Part shown: one piece after another, positions 25,524-34,472 of the stretch
Position numbering within the stretch: position 1 is the first letter of the stretch
Layout: every line of letters starts with the position of its first letter
Source: Desnuesiella massiliensis
GTDB lineage: Bacteria; Bacillota; Clostridia; Clostridiales; Clostridiaceae
Direction: 5' to 3'
NCBI RefSeq assembly: GCF_001403615.1
Contig: NZ_LN879454.1
Span: forward strand, 568,216-632,215
Length of the DNA: 64,000 nt
The notes under the pieces: model-generated
What the model saw: the letters and a program-made list of their open reading frames with translations, nothing else
Database searches by the model: none
Told to the model about the DNA's origin: nothing
Made by a program: the position numbers and the translations under genes

Positions 25524-26739
25524 GCAGAGATTTCGTCCTCCAAATTATAAAAAAACACCCAAATGCAATTATGCCCATATCCGATATATTGCCACTCGCC
25601 CTGGAGCATCAAAGAATGAGGGCATGCGTCACGGGTTGTTTGGCAAACTTTATCCCGGTAACTTGGTAGAGTTTGAAACCTGGCAAGAGATAGCAAGAGA
25701 AGTGCGGGAGCTGTCATATAAAAAGGTTAATATATTTAGAAGCGTCATTTCATTTACGCCGCAAACAGCAGCCGAATTGAGTTTGAAAGATCATAAGGCG
25801 TGGGAGGATTACATTGAGAAGCATATTGCGATTCTTGCTCAAAAAAATGGCATCAGTCTTAAAAATCTGTCCTGGGTTTGTGCACATCATAATGAAGTCA
25901 GTCATCCTCATATCCATGTAGTCTTCTGGGACAAAAACCAAAAGACTATGAAGAATTTTGTTAAACCGGAAGTAGCAGATAGCATTCGTATACAGCTCAT
26001 AAAGGAAACCTTTGCAGATAAAATTGCGGATTATTGCAAAGCTAAGGAAAACAGTAAATCAGCACTGAAAGAAACTACAGATCAACTGGTAAAAGACTTT
26101 GATGACTATATGAAATCCATTTACCCTAAGGAATATAAATACTTAAAAGAACTTGTAGGGAAAATTGATGAAGATGATTTAGCAGCCATTCCGCTTGATG
26201 GAGTATTGAACGGTATCAATCTATCTCCATTATCGGTCCGTCTGTTTCAGCTTAAAGACATAATGCCGAAAAAGGGAAGGCTTTATTATCAACTGCTTCC
26301 GAAAGAAGTTAAAGAGGCAATTGATGAACTTATAGCTGATTTAAAACAAAGTGTTCCCTACATTAAAGATTTAATAGATGAATATGCAGAGATAAAGTCA
26401 AAGCTTGCCATGCTTTATGATACAGACCCTGAAAACATCAACAAGCACAAAGATAAGGCAGTAGATGAAATGGACAAACTGATTGCCAATAAAGTGCTTG
26501 GTGTTGTCAAAACAATATTAAATAAGGAGCGTGAGCTTTCAAATGTAGAATTTACAGAAGCCAGAAAAATTTATTATACCGAACAGATGGTTTATGAAAT
26601 CTTGATTATGCTGGAACAAAACACATCAGATTTAAACATGGACTATGATGATGCAGAAAAAGCAATGAGTACAGAGCTGTCGAAAAGGGCGAAAAAAGAA
26701 CTATATCTTAATAACAGGGACAAGAGTATGGAGAAATAA
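25504..26739 (+). CDS. MOBP-type relaxase (MobL/MobP3-like)
   Basis: A 411-residue relaxase that nicks oriT and leads the strand into the recipient. The N-terminus carries HIRYIATRPGA, with the probable tyrosine in this region, and the HUH metal site lies in HNEVSHPHIHVVFWDKN (about residues 127-143). The C-terminal 200 residues are helical. The ATG at 25,504 follows GGGAGG by 11 bases; a longer in-frame version would start inside the upstream gene without a ribosome site. A hairpin with a T-run (26,728-26,756) follows its stop region, ending the mobilisation operon. Confidence 0.85.
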   Translation: MSILMYKQRFRPPNYKKTPKCNYAHIRYIATRPGASKNEGMRHGLFGKLYPGNLVEFETWQEIAREVRELSYKKVNIFRSVISFTPQTAAELSLKDHKAWEDYIEKHIAILAQKNGISLKNLSWVCAHHNEVSHPHIHVVFWDKNQKTMKNFVKPEVADSIRIQLIKETFADKIADYCKAKENSKSALKETTDQLVKDFDDYMKSIYPKEYKYLKELVGKIDEDDLAAIPLDGVLNGINLSPLSVRLFQLKDIMPKKGRLYYQLLPKEVKEAIDELIADLKQSVPYIKDLIDEYAEIKSKLAMLYDTDPENINKHKDKAVDEMDKLIANKVLGVVKTILNKERELSNVEFTEARKIYYTEQMVYEILIMLEQNTSDLNMDYDDAEKAMSTELSKRAKKELYLNNRDKSMEK

Positions 26740-26758
26740 GTTTTCCATATCCTTTTTG
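26726..26758 (+). terminator. Terminator at the end of the relaxase gene
   Basis: TATGGAGAAA (26727-26736) pairs imperfectly with TTTTCCATA (26741-26749), followed by CCTTTTTG. The stem overlaps the relaxase stop codon. Confidence 0.4.
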
Positions 26759-26831
26759 ATTAACAGGAAAGGAAAATGATAAAATGCCTGACTAAAACAA
26801 TATCAATATCCTGAATGAAAGGGTGATAATT

Positions 26832-27515
26832 TTGGTTTCAAAAAAGCAATTATACAACGAACTTTTTAAGCGGTTAAAAAAGGTACAGCTAACTATTAAA
26901 GAACCTGAAATATCCGATGTAACAGCAGAAATTTTTAACGATACCGGAGGACTGGTAGCCGTTATAACCGCAGATGACAGGCTGATATATAGTGGATGCC
27001 AATGTGAAAGTGCCAATATTATAGTGGAAATTGCTTCGGACTTAAAAAAGCAGTTTAATCTTTCCTCAGACTTGCCTGTTAAGCCGATAGGGAATCTGCC
27101 AAACGGGTATATGAAGCTTTATGAAGTTGGAGACATTGTAATGGGCTGCCGGTTGTCCCCTCTGATTGGTTATGAGTATGCTACCCGGAAAAAAGGAATG
27201 GACTATGACAAGTCGGAAGTCTATTACTATGCTCGGCAGTTTTTATGTTTTAAAGAAGCACAACAGGATTTTGCAGAAAGATGTGGCTTTATAGAAAAAC
27301 AGCAAAAAGTCAAAAGGGATAACCTGTTTTCCAATGCCGAACTTTCACTTCTGCTATCTTGCTGTATCGAACGTGTAAAGTTAGATGCTGCACTTACATC
27401 AGAGGTAGAGAAAGCTATAGGCGATGTTATCTCCAAAATTGAGCAGATTTTGCCTGCCCCACCGACAGATAGTGAACAGGATATTGAAAGCGAGAATGTG
27501 AGGTGCTTTCGATGA
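26832..27515 (+). CDS. ICE paralogue family protein 1 (unknown function)
   Basis: A 227-residue soluble protein. Its last 110 residues share a pattern with two other ICE proteins (27512-28174 and 32541-33218): an aromatic segment, then QDFAERCGFIEKQ, a loop and an EL-LL-C-ER helix pair. The N-terminal part has strands such as LVAVITADDRLIYSG. No catalytic motif is seen. I chose the TTG at 26,832 (nine bases after GAAAGGG) over the GTG at 26,823. It ends in an ATGA overlap with the next paralogue, so they are translationally coupled. Confidence 0.6.
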   Translation: MVSKKQLYNELFKRLKKVQLTIKEPEISDVTAEIFNDTGGLVAVITADDRLIYSGCQCESANIIVEIASDLKKQFNLSSDLPVKPIGNLPNGYMKLYEVGDIVMGCRLSPLIGYEYATRKKGMDYDKSEVYYYARQFLCFKEAQQDFAERCGFIEKQQKVKRDNLFSNAELSLLLSCCIERVKLDAALTSEVEKAIGDVISKIEQILPAPPTDSEQDIESENVRCFR

Positions 27516-28174
27516 GAAAATTTAGTAACGAATTGTATCGGGCATTTTTAGAACGAGCGTACACACTTGGATATACTGCGGTTGAATTTGAAACTGTCGG
27601 CCAACCTGTGGAATTTTACAAAGGTAGAGAATATATTTGTTCTTTGATGCCGGATGGTGAAATTCATTATAAAGATAACGCAGCAGTTCGTGATGATGTA
27701 TTCCGATTAACAGAATTATTTTCTTCCATGAAACATGCTTACGATCTTTATGAAAAAGCTGAAAATCTGCCGTTTGAAGGTGTGAAAAATTACAAAGTGC
27801 TTTGTGAGTTTGGAAATTTTCTTTTGGCAGCAATGATGGATAATAACGATCAATTACGGTTCGTAACGTGGAGGTATTCGTATAACCGTGACAGTGTAGC
27901 CTATGGACACTACTTTGACACCGACTATGACGGAGCAAGGCAGGATTTTGCAGTACGTGCCGGTTTGATTGATGAGAAAAAACTGCTCAAAGAAAATGAA
28001 CTGGTAACTTTATATGAAGCATGTATTTTCAGGGGCAGAAATGACAGCGACATCAGCTTTGACGATGAAAAGAGGCTGATGAATGTAATGAACAGAATTC
28101 AAGAAAATATTCCGAATTTGTCATTGGACTGCCATGAGCAAAATCATGAAGCAGAGAGCGAATTGGATAGATAA
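27512..28174 (+). CDS. ICE paralogue family protein 2 (unknown function)
   Basis: A 220-residue relative of the preceding protein, with QDFAVRAGLIDEKKLL at the equivalent place and a matching C-terminal helix pair. The N-terminal half has a YKGREYICSLMPDGEI strand. The start codon overlaps the upstream stop (ATGA), with GAGGTG as ribosome site. It is followed after 26 bases by the S-layer protein gene, so the pair may help make, fold or regulate the surface protein; this is context only. Confidence 0.6.
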   Translation: MRKFSNELYRAFLERAYTLGYTAVEFETVGQPVEFYKGREYICSLMPDGEIHYKDNAAVRDDVFRLTELFSSMKHAYDLYEKAENLPFEGVKNYKVLCEFGNFLLAAMMDNNDQLRFVTWRYSYNRDSVAYGHYFDTDYDGARQDFAVRAGLIDEKKLLKENELVTLYEACIFRGRNDSDISFDDEKRLMNVMNRIQENIPNLSLDCHEQNHEAESELDR

Positions 28175-28200
28175 ATTTAAATAAACGGAGGAAATTGAAT

Positions 28201-31200
28201 ATGAAAAACACATTAAAACGGGCGATGGCAATTGTTGCTGCTATCGCTCTTATTTTAACCCTTTTTAGCAGTGCTGCTTATGCTGCTTTTAAAGTGTTCC
28301 CTGATGCTTCGAATCACTGGGCAAGAGAAACCATTGAAAAGCTTTCACAGGAAGGCATTGTAAACGGATATCCTGACGGCACGGTCAGACCTGATGCGAC
28401 TATTACCCGCAGTGAATTTGTAAGTCTGCTGACTTATAGCTTAAAGCTGGAGGGTTATGCCCACACTGATCCCGATACCTTTGATGATACGGACAAGCAT
28501 TGGGCAGAGAGCTTCATCGAAGCTCTTGTCAAAAACAAAGTAATAGTAAAAGATGATTACGGAAAAGATTTTAAGCCTGGCCAGCCTATCAGGCGTATGG
28601 AAATGATCCGCATGATGGTACGTTCCATAGGCAAAGAAGATATGGCTAAAACTATGACAGAAGATACGCCTTTTGTTGATGACGGTCAGATTACCAAAGA
28701 AGATAAGGGATATATCAATGTTGCAGAAAAATATGGTTTGTCCTATGGTTATCCCGACAAGACCGTGCGTCCTATGGCATACAGTACCAGAGCGGAAGCC
28801 TTTGCAATGATTCTTCGTCGTTCTGAGGCTATAGAGCGTATCTCACAGGAACAGGCAGAAAACAATAACGATCAGGAAAAAACCAAGCCGGATGAGAAGT
28901 CGAACAACAGCAGTAACGGTGGTGGCAGCACAAGCTATCCTGCTGCAAAGGTAGAAATTTCAGTGCCCAATTACAGCCATACAGATACACCATTTGAGGT
29001 AAAGACCACTTTAAGCAATGTAAAAAATCTTGAGTGGACAATTCAGAAAAAAGATACAGAGTCACTTGCAACGGATGATTTGGAAGGAACACTCAACAAG
29101 GATGGCGGTAAGATTTGCATCAAAGCGGCGGGAGATTATAAAATAACGGCTACCGCAACCAATTATGGCAATAAAAAATACACTTTCAGTAAGGAAATCA
29201 AAATCTATCCTGTTCCAGATATAAGCATTGATCTTAACGGTAAGACGCATATCGATAAAGAGGTTGAAGTCAAAGCGGTGGTACAAGATAACAAAAATGT
29301 AACATGGCGTCTTTTTAAGGACGGAAAGCAAGTAAAATGGGGTGAATATATTGAGGGCAATCTGAATAATGATGGAGGTTCTATCAGCTTCAAGGAAAGT
29401 GGCAGTTACTCCCTTGTTGCCGCCATCATTGATGAAACGAACCGAGAGTTCACAGCAAAAGCCGATATTCAGGTCTATCCTGTGCCACAGTTGACACTAA
29501 ATTTGCCTAAAACAGCACATACCGATTCAACGGTAAACGTAACGGTAGAAAGCAAGGATTTAGGGAATCTGGATATTGTCTGGCAGCTTGAAAAGGATGG
29601 GGAACAGGTTAGTTTAAAGGACTGTATCAATGGAAATCTTACCAATGAAGGTGGCAATATTCAATTTAAAGAAAAAGGTTGGTATGCTCTTAGAGCTGTT
29701 GTCATTGACATAACGGGCAGAAAATTTGAAGCTGCTGCGCAAATTACTGTTTACCCTGTGGCGAGCTTTGCCTTTTCCCTGCCTGCAACAACCCATACCG
29801 ACAAAGAGATTGCCCTAATGGTGACATCCTCCGAAATCGGGGATATGAAAGCAGTATGGAGCATTACCAAAAATGGCAAGGATGCGGCACTTTCAGACTG
29901 TATCGACGGATCGCTTTCCAATGAAGGAGGTACTATCCGTTTTAAAGAAAAGGGAGTCTATACCTTAAAAGCTGTGTTGGTTGACTCGACAGGCAGGGTA
30001 TTTTCTAATGAGGCAAGTACAGTTGTATATCCGGTGGCAGTTACAGGCTTTTATTTGCCGGAAATTGCACATACCGATACCTTTGTAGAAGTCAAAACCT
30101 CATTCATGGAAACACAGGGGCTTGAGGTTCGCTGGAGTTTGACGAAAGATGGTAAAGAGATTAATTTGAACGACTGTATTGAAGGAACGATTAACGATAA
30201 CGGAGGTACTATCCGCTTTAAGGAAAAGGGGGACTACCATTTAAAGGCTGCGGTTATAGACAGCACCGGACGTAGTTTTGAATACACCTCACCAGTTATG
30301 GTTTATCCCGTGATCAACATGGACTTTACAATAGAAAAAACCACTCATACAGATAAGCCAGTCACAGTACAAACACAGCTTATTGAAGCAGGTAAGCTCT
30401 CTGTTGTATGGAGTGTTACAAAGGACGGAACGGAAGTTGCTGTTTCCGATTATATCGAAGGCAGTCTCGGAAATGATGGAGGAAATATCCGCTTTACTGA
30501 AAAAGGCAGTTATACGCTGACAGCTACTACTTCCGATGAAACGGGCAGAAGTTTTAAAAATAGTAATGAAATCAAGGTATATCCGGTTCCGCAGCTTGTA
30601 TTTACTTTGCCCAAAGCTGCTCATACCGATGATATTATTACCGTCAACACTACAACTGCTGATATGGACGGATTGACAGTTAAATGGTATGTGAACAATA
30701 TGCAAGGTTTTCAGGATTGGGATACCTATATTGACGGCACACTTGGGAATAATGGTGGAGACATTCGTTTCAAACTTGCCGGAAACTATGGCATTGAAGC
30801 AAGTGTGACAGATGAAATCGGAAGGGTATTCCAATTCAATTGTGAAAATAAGATCGAGATTCTCCCTGTCCTCTCCATAGAATTTAATCTTCCTCAGATT
30901 GCCCATACAGATACGGATATTGATATTCGCGCTACAGGCGATATGGGAGTGCTACCGATTGAATGGAGTTTAATGAGAAACGGTCAGCCTGCTAAATGGG
31001 ATGAGTCAGTCAATGGAACAATGAATGAACAAGGTGGGAAAATCCGTCTAATGCAGGAAGGTGAATACCTCCTTACCGCAACAATGACCGATGCTTTAGG
31101 CAAAATTTTCAGCTATAGCGCACAAATTAGCGTTTACCCATTGATAAACTGTGATTTCTCAATGCCGAGCAGTGTACGAACCGGAGTGCCATTTGAAGTA

Positions 31201-32472
31201 ACAGTCAGTCAGGCTGCAAATCCTGGTGGCAAAAATATTGTTTGGAGCCTTGAAAAAGACGGGCAATCTATACCGTTGGATGGCAATATACAGGGTAATT
31301 TGGGAAACAACGGCGGAACTGTGACAATCAGTACACCGGGAAACTATATTTTGAGTACCACTGTTGTTGATGAGCTTGGCAGAACATTCACCTCAAAACA
31401 GAGCATTGAAGTAATTAATACAGCTCCCACAAAGCCGATTGCAAATGCCAATGTAACCCGTACATTTAATAGTGGTAAATTTCTTGTTGAGATTTATGCC
31501 ACCAGCAGCGACCCCGATGGAGATGAAATTACTTATGAATATAGTGGAAAGGCTGAAGATAACTATTATACCGTTGGTAATCATACGGTAAGGGTAAGAG
31601 CAAAGGATAACTATGGCGGTGTTTCCGACTGGACAGACGTAACCTTTACTATCAGCAATGCAGCACCGTCAAAGCCAACTATTGTGGCAAATGTTACACG
31701 AAACGCAAAAGACGGGAAATTTCTTGTCAATGTTTCTGTTAATAGCACCGATGCAGATGGTGATGAAATTATCTATGAATACGATGGAAAGGCTCAGGAC
31801 AATTACTATCCTGTAGGTACTCATACGATAAAAGTAAGAGCAAAAGACAACTATGGCGGTATTTCCGAGTGGTCGGATGTGGCCTTTACTATCCAAAATT
31901 CTGCACCTACTGCACCTGTGATTACCAGAACGCCAGACGGAAACAGTGTTACACCAGGTACACCTGTTAAAATCACAGCAACTTCCAATGATGCAGATGG
32001 GGATGCCATTACCTATGTTTGGGAAAACCGTCCTGCTGAAACTTATGTCTATCCACTGGGCAAAAATGTAGTGAAGGTTAAGGCAGTTGACAGTACCGGA
32101 GCTGAATCATCATGGTCGGCTATTGTATTTTTCGTGGCAGATTCCACAAATGGCGGCGGTATGGTGCTTACTGGCCCGGATTCAGTTATCATGGAAAACG
32201 GGTTGGAGGGAGCTACTATTACGCAATACACCTTTACTGTACCGCCTGTCAGCGGACATAGCGGAAGTGATTTTGGACGAGTAAGGGGATATAACATTAA
32301 AACAAATACATGGGATCAGCTTGACTATCAAACAACCAAAAATGGTATAACGTTCCAAAAAAATCTACCGGCAGGTACTTATTCCAAGCTAGAGTTTTAC
32401 TACTATACTAACCATGATTGCATGTATAACAAGTCTAACATTACCTATTCTGTAAATTACTATTTTGATTAG
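28201..32472 (+). CDS. Giant S-layer-anchored surface repeat protein
   Basis: A 1423-residue exported protein. A signal peptide covers about residues 1-28 (hydrophobic core then SSAAYAA). Three S-layer homology domains follow (about 30-230), with FPDASNHWA, FDDTDKHWA and the ITRSEF / RRMEMI / STRAEAF motifs. Then come nine repeats of about 85-95 residues (from about residue 250), each starting with an AHTD-like motif and holding W-LTKDG, GG-IRFKEKG and VYPV segments. Three PKD/cadherin-like repeats (DPDGDEITYEY, DNYGG) and a C-terminal domain follow. I chose the ATG at 28,201 (CGGAGG 8 bases away). It is probably an adhesin for mating contact. Confidence 0.88.
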   Translation: MKNTLKRAMAIVAAIALILTLFSSAAYAAFKVFPDASNHWARETIEKLSQEGIVNGYPDGTVRPDATITRSEFVSLLTYSLKLEGYAHTDPDTFDDTDKHWAESFIEALVKNKVIVKDDYGKDFKPGQPIRRMEMIRMMVRSIGKEDMAKTMTEDTPFVDDGQITKEDKGYINVAEKYGLSYGYPDKTVRPMAYSTRAEAFAMILRRSEAIERISQEQAENNNDQEKTKPDEKSNNSSNGGGSTSYPAAKVEISVPNYSHTDTPFEVKTTLSNVKNLEWTIQKKDTESLATDDLEGTLNKDGGKICIKAAGDYKITATATNYGNKKYTFSKEIKIYPVPDISIDLNGKTHIDKEVEVKAVVQDNKNVTWRLFKDGKQVKWGEYIEGNLNNDGGSISFKESGSYSLVAAIIDETNREFTAKADIQVYPVPQLTLNLPKTAHTDSTVNVTVESKDLGNLDIVWQLEKDGEQVSLKDCINGNLTNEGGNIQFKEKGWYALRAVVIDITGRKFEAAAQITVYPVASFAFSLPATTHTDKEIALMVTSSEIGDMKAVWSITKNGKDAALSDCIDGSLSNEGGTIRFKEKGVYTLKAVLVDSTGRVFSNEASTVVYPVAVTGFYLPEIAHTDTFVEVKTSFMETQGLEVRWSLTKDGKEINLNDCIEGTINDNGGTIRFKEKGDYHLKAAVIDSTGRSFEYTSPVMVYPVINMDFTIEKTTHTDKPVTVQTQLIEAGKLSVVWSVTKDGTEVAVSDYIEGSLGNDGGNIRFTEKGSYTLTATTSDETGRSFKNSNEIKVYPVPQLVFTLPKAAHTDDIITVNTTTADMDGLTVKWYVNNMQGFQDWDTYIDGTLGNNGGDIRFKLAGNYGIEASVTDEIGRVFQFNCENKIEILPVLSIEFNLPQIAHTDTDIDIRATGDMGVLPIEWSLMRNGQPAKWDESVNGTMNEQGGKIRLMQEGEYLLTATMTDALGKIFSYSAQISVYPLINCDFSMPSSVRTGVPFEVTVSQAANPGGKNIVWSLEKDGQSIPLDGNIQGNLGNNGGTVTISTPGNYILSTTVVDELGRTFTSKQSIEVINTAPTKPIANANVTRTFNSGKFLVEIYATSSDPDGDEITYEYSGKAEDNYYTVGNHTVRVRAKDNYGGVSDWTDVTFTISNAAPSKPTIVANVTRNAKDGKFLVNVSVNSTDADGDEIIYEYDGKAQDNYYPVGTHTIKVRAKDNYGGISEWSDVAFTIQNSAPTAPVITRTPDGNSVTPGTPVKITATSNDADGDAITYVWENRPAETYVYPLGKNVVKVKAVDSTGAESSWSAIVFFVADSTNGGGMVLTGPDSVIMENGLEGATITQYTFTVPPVSGHSGSDFGRVRGYNIKTNTWDQLDYQTTKNGITFQKNLPAGTYSKLEFYYYTNHDCMYNKSNITYSVNYYFD

Positions 32473-32488
32473 ATAGAAACATGATGAT

Positions 32489-32520
32489 AACCGCCTTGAA
32501 AAATATCAGGGCGGTTATTC
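32489..32520 (+). terminator. Terminator after the S-layer protein gene
   Basis: AACCGCCTTG (32489-32498) pairs with CAGGGCGGTT (32507-32516) over 10 bp with one G-T wobble, then ATTCTTCTT. Confidence 0.6.
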
Positions 32521-32540
32521 TTCTTAATGGAGGTGTATTT

Positions 32541-33218
32541 ATGCGGACTAAAATGGATTTCTACAGATGCTTTTTTGAGCAGCTTGCAAGGCGTGGCTTT
32601 GATGTGAAACGGTCAACTTCCTCCGATTATCTTGCTGATATTTATTATAAAAATCAGCTTATAGCATTCTATACCAAAGCTGATACGATCGAGCGAAACC
32701 CGTTTGTTTCAGTTAAGGAAAAAGTTTTTAATTTATTGGAGGAAACCGCCAAGAAAACGGCAGTTGAAGCCGGTATATGCACTGAGTGTCCTTATACAGA
32801 AAAGGATGAGAAACTCAAAAACGGTTCATATAAGCTGGCTGAATATAACGGTGTAGTTTTAGCCTGTAAGCTGCATCACCTGTTTGGTTATGTATTTTCA
32901 ACCTATCGCATGGCTCCTGAGAGTGAACAGCCACTACAAAGACAATTTTTCTACAATAAAGAATCAGCCACACAGGATTTTGCCATCCGTTCCGGTTTGG
33001 TGGATGAAAAGGCTCTGTTTACCGAAACAGAGCTGATGATTCTTCATTCTGATCTTGTCAAGCTTACGATGCTTGATAATAACCTTTCCAATGACGATAT
33101 GCTTTCTGTCGGTAGAATGATCGAGAAAATTGAAGACATTGTTCCCGAACTGCAAGGTAGGGATTATGACTTTGACTTTGAAGATGAATTCAGGCAGGAC
33201 ATGGAGATTGGAGGTTAA
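32541..33218 (+). CDS. ICE paralogue family protein 3 (unknown function)
   Basis: A 225-residue member of the same family as 26832-27515 and 27512-28174. The shared part is QDFAIRSGLVDEKALF followed by TETELMILHSDL and an EKIEDIVPEL helix. The first 100 residues differ most and include RRGFDVKRSTSSDYLADIYY. The ATG at 32,541 follows TGGAGG. The three copies bracket the surface-protein gene, which hints at a common role, but I can assign no function. The tail is acidic (DFDFEDEF). Confidence 0.6.
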   Translation: MRTKMDFYRCFFEQLARRGFDVKRSTSSDYLADIYYKNQLIAFYTKADTIERNPFVSVKEKVFNLLEETAKKTAVEAGICTECPYTEKDEKLKNGSYKLAEYNGVVLACKLHHLFGYVFSTYRMAPESEQPLQRQFFYNKESATQDFAIRSGLVDEKALFTETELMILHSDLVKLTMLDNNLSNDDMLSVGRMIEKIEDIVPELQGRDYDFDFEDEFRQDMEIGG

Positions 33219-33220
33219 GC

Positions 33221-33514
33221 ATGGGAAATAAGAGAAATCAAGTAATTGCTATAGCAAGGTTTCTGGCTTATAAGGCAGAGCTAAACAAGCAAATTGAAAA
33301 TATGTCGGAAGAACAGTATATGCAAAACCCTGTCGGGCTGGATGTTGGGCAGTATGTGGAAGATATGATGAAATATTGTACAGAACATACAGTCGATACT
33401 GTATTAAAGAATCAGAATGAAATGATAGCAAGGCTCGGCATGGAATATTTGAGTGCCATTGCCTTTATGCCTTATATAGACGGAGGTGAAACATATGCCG
33501 GACAGCAGGCCTAA
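33221..33514 (+). CDS. Small ICE protein of unknown function
   Basis: A 97-residue largely helical protein (IAIARFLAYKAELNKQIENM, then a helix with MMKYCTEHTVDTVLKNQ). It starts two bases after the paralogue 3 stop, with GGAGGTT as ribosome site, and overlaps the start of the next gene by 20 bases. It has no membrane segment and no motif I recognise. As part of a tight operon leading to the coupling protein it is likely an accessory transfer protein. Confidence 0.55.
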   Translation: MGNKRNQVIAIARFLAYKAELNKQIENMSEEQYMQNPVGLDVGQYVEDMMKYCTEHTVDTVLKNQNEMIARLGMEYLSAIAFMPYIDGGETYAGQQA

Positions 33515-33857
33515 TCCAAACATATGGGGAAACATCATTACCTGTGGAGAGATTGCTATCGGCATTTATGAGATTGTTGGTGAATACAAAAAGGGGCTGA
33601 TGATGCCAAAGAAAATGGCAGAAGAAATCCTGCCTCAAACTGTTATTGATATGGCTCAGAAAGATGGTGAAAATCTCTGTTTTACTGATGAGCTTTCTTC
33701 TTCCATTGTCGCTGATGAACTCATAGAGCAAGGCATTGTAACCGATCCTGAATTTATTGCCAGACAGGAGGCTTTAAAGCAGCTTGATGATGCCGGGATG
33801 GACACAGGGTTTGAAACCTTTAATGAGATTGATTTTGAACTTGAGATTGAGAGGTGA
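33495..33857 (+). CDS. Small ICE protein of unknown function
   Basis: A 120-residue acidic protein. The N-terminal part (WGNIITCGEIAIGIYEIVGEY) has one weakly hydrophobic helix, and the C-terminal part is a charged helix ending in DFELEIER. I placed the start at the ATG at 33,495, eight bases after GGAGG; this codon lies inside the end of the preceding gene. I do not recognise the family. The stop is followed by a possible 16-residue leader frame that overlaps the VirD4 N-terminal gene. Confidence 0.55.
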   Translation: MPDSRPNPNIWGNIITCGEIAIGIYEIVGEYKKGLMMPKKMAEEILPQTVIDMAQKDGENLCFTDELSSSIVADELIEQGIVTDPEFIARQEALKQLDDAGMDTGFETFNEIDFELEIER

Positions 33858-33862
33858 ACGGC

Positions 33863-33913
33863 TTGAAACTGGTATACGCTTATAACGAGAAAAGTGAGGA
33901 TTCGGAAAGATGA
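33863..33913 (+). CDS. Possible 16-residue leader peptide
   Basis: A TTG-started frame (MKLVYAYNEKSEDSER) with GAGAGGTG seven bases upstream ends in TGA overlapping the ATG of the VirD4 N-terminal gene (ATGA). It would couple translation of the two. It is too short to rate highly and could be chance. Confidence 0.25.
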   Translation: MKLVYAYNEKSEDSER

Positions 33914-34374
33914 AAACAAAACCGAAGTTGATCATCTGTTCTATGATTTTCACGGCTGGAGGGTTTATTAACATCTTTTTTTCCACCGCTGTCCATATGT
34001 TACTATCAAGGCAGATGACTGTATTGAAGCTATTGCCAATCAATGAATGTTTAAAAAGTATATTTATAAGCAGACAGCATTTAATGCTGTTTCTGTGCTT
34101 ACAGGGATTTGTTCTGGTTATGGCTGTGATGTACTTCTTCACCAATTTACGGCCATACCAATCCGATTTGGTGGAGATAACGCCAGATATAAAAATTCCT
34201 GTGCCGGTTGGACAATATCAGCATGGATCGGCAAGGTGGCTAAAGGATGAAGAAAAGGATAAAGCTTTTGATAGCTTTATCCTGGACCCGAACCATCCTC
34301 AAATAATGGAGTTGATTAAGACTGGTTATGATGGGTTGGAGTTTATGGGAAACAGTAAGATCGAGAATGATTGA
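33910..34374 (+). CDS. VirD4-type coupling protein, N-terminal membrane part (split gene)
   Basis: A 154-residue protein with two hydrophobic segments (about residues 7-27 and 58-78). After them comes IPVPVGQYQHGSARWL followed by DEEKDKAF, the segment that joins the membrane anchor to the ATPase in VirD4/TraG proteins of Tn1549-like elements (CD1115-type). In those the chain continues straight into the ATPase. Here it stops at 34,374 and the ATPase part begins at 35,523, after 1.1 kb of AT-rich DNA with a reverse gene. It may still work as a separate anchor subunit, or be a broken remnant. Confidence 0.75.
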   Translation: MKTKPKLIICSMIFTAGGFINIFFSTAVHMLLSRQMTVLKLLPINECLKSIFISRQHLMLFLCLQGFVLVMAVMYFFTNLRPYQSDLVEITPDIKIPVPVGQYQHGSARWLKDEEKDKAFDSFILDPNHPQIMELIKTGYDGLEFMGNSKIEND

Positions 34375-34452
34375 GATTCGGTCTTACAATCTCTTCATCA
34401 ACAAGAGTAATAAAGGTGGTTCATGTTAATCTTAGAGAACGGATTCAAGAAA

Positions 34453-34472
34453 TTTGATCTAAGTAGATCAAT
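34453..34472. terminator. Small hairpin between the split VirD4 part and the reverse gene
   Basis: TTGATCT (34454-34460) and AGATCAA (34465-34471) form a short symmetric stem. It lies at the 3' ends of both converging genes and could serve as a weak bidirectional terminator. Confidence 0.35.

Noticed and set aside
30289..30906. 205-residue minus-strand open frame in the S-layer repeat gene
   Set aside because: Open only because the plus-strand repeats share codon patterns; no start signal.
28951..31900. Regular DNA repeats that could look like a CRISPR or minisatellite array
   Set aside because: Period is about 270-300 bases, copies diverge, and they match protein repeats; no short identical repeats with unique spacers.
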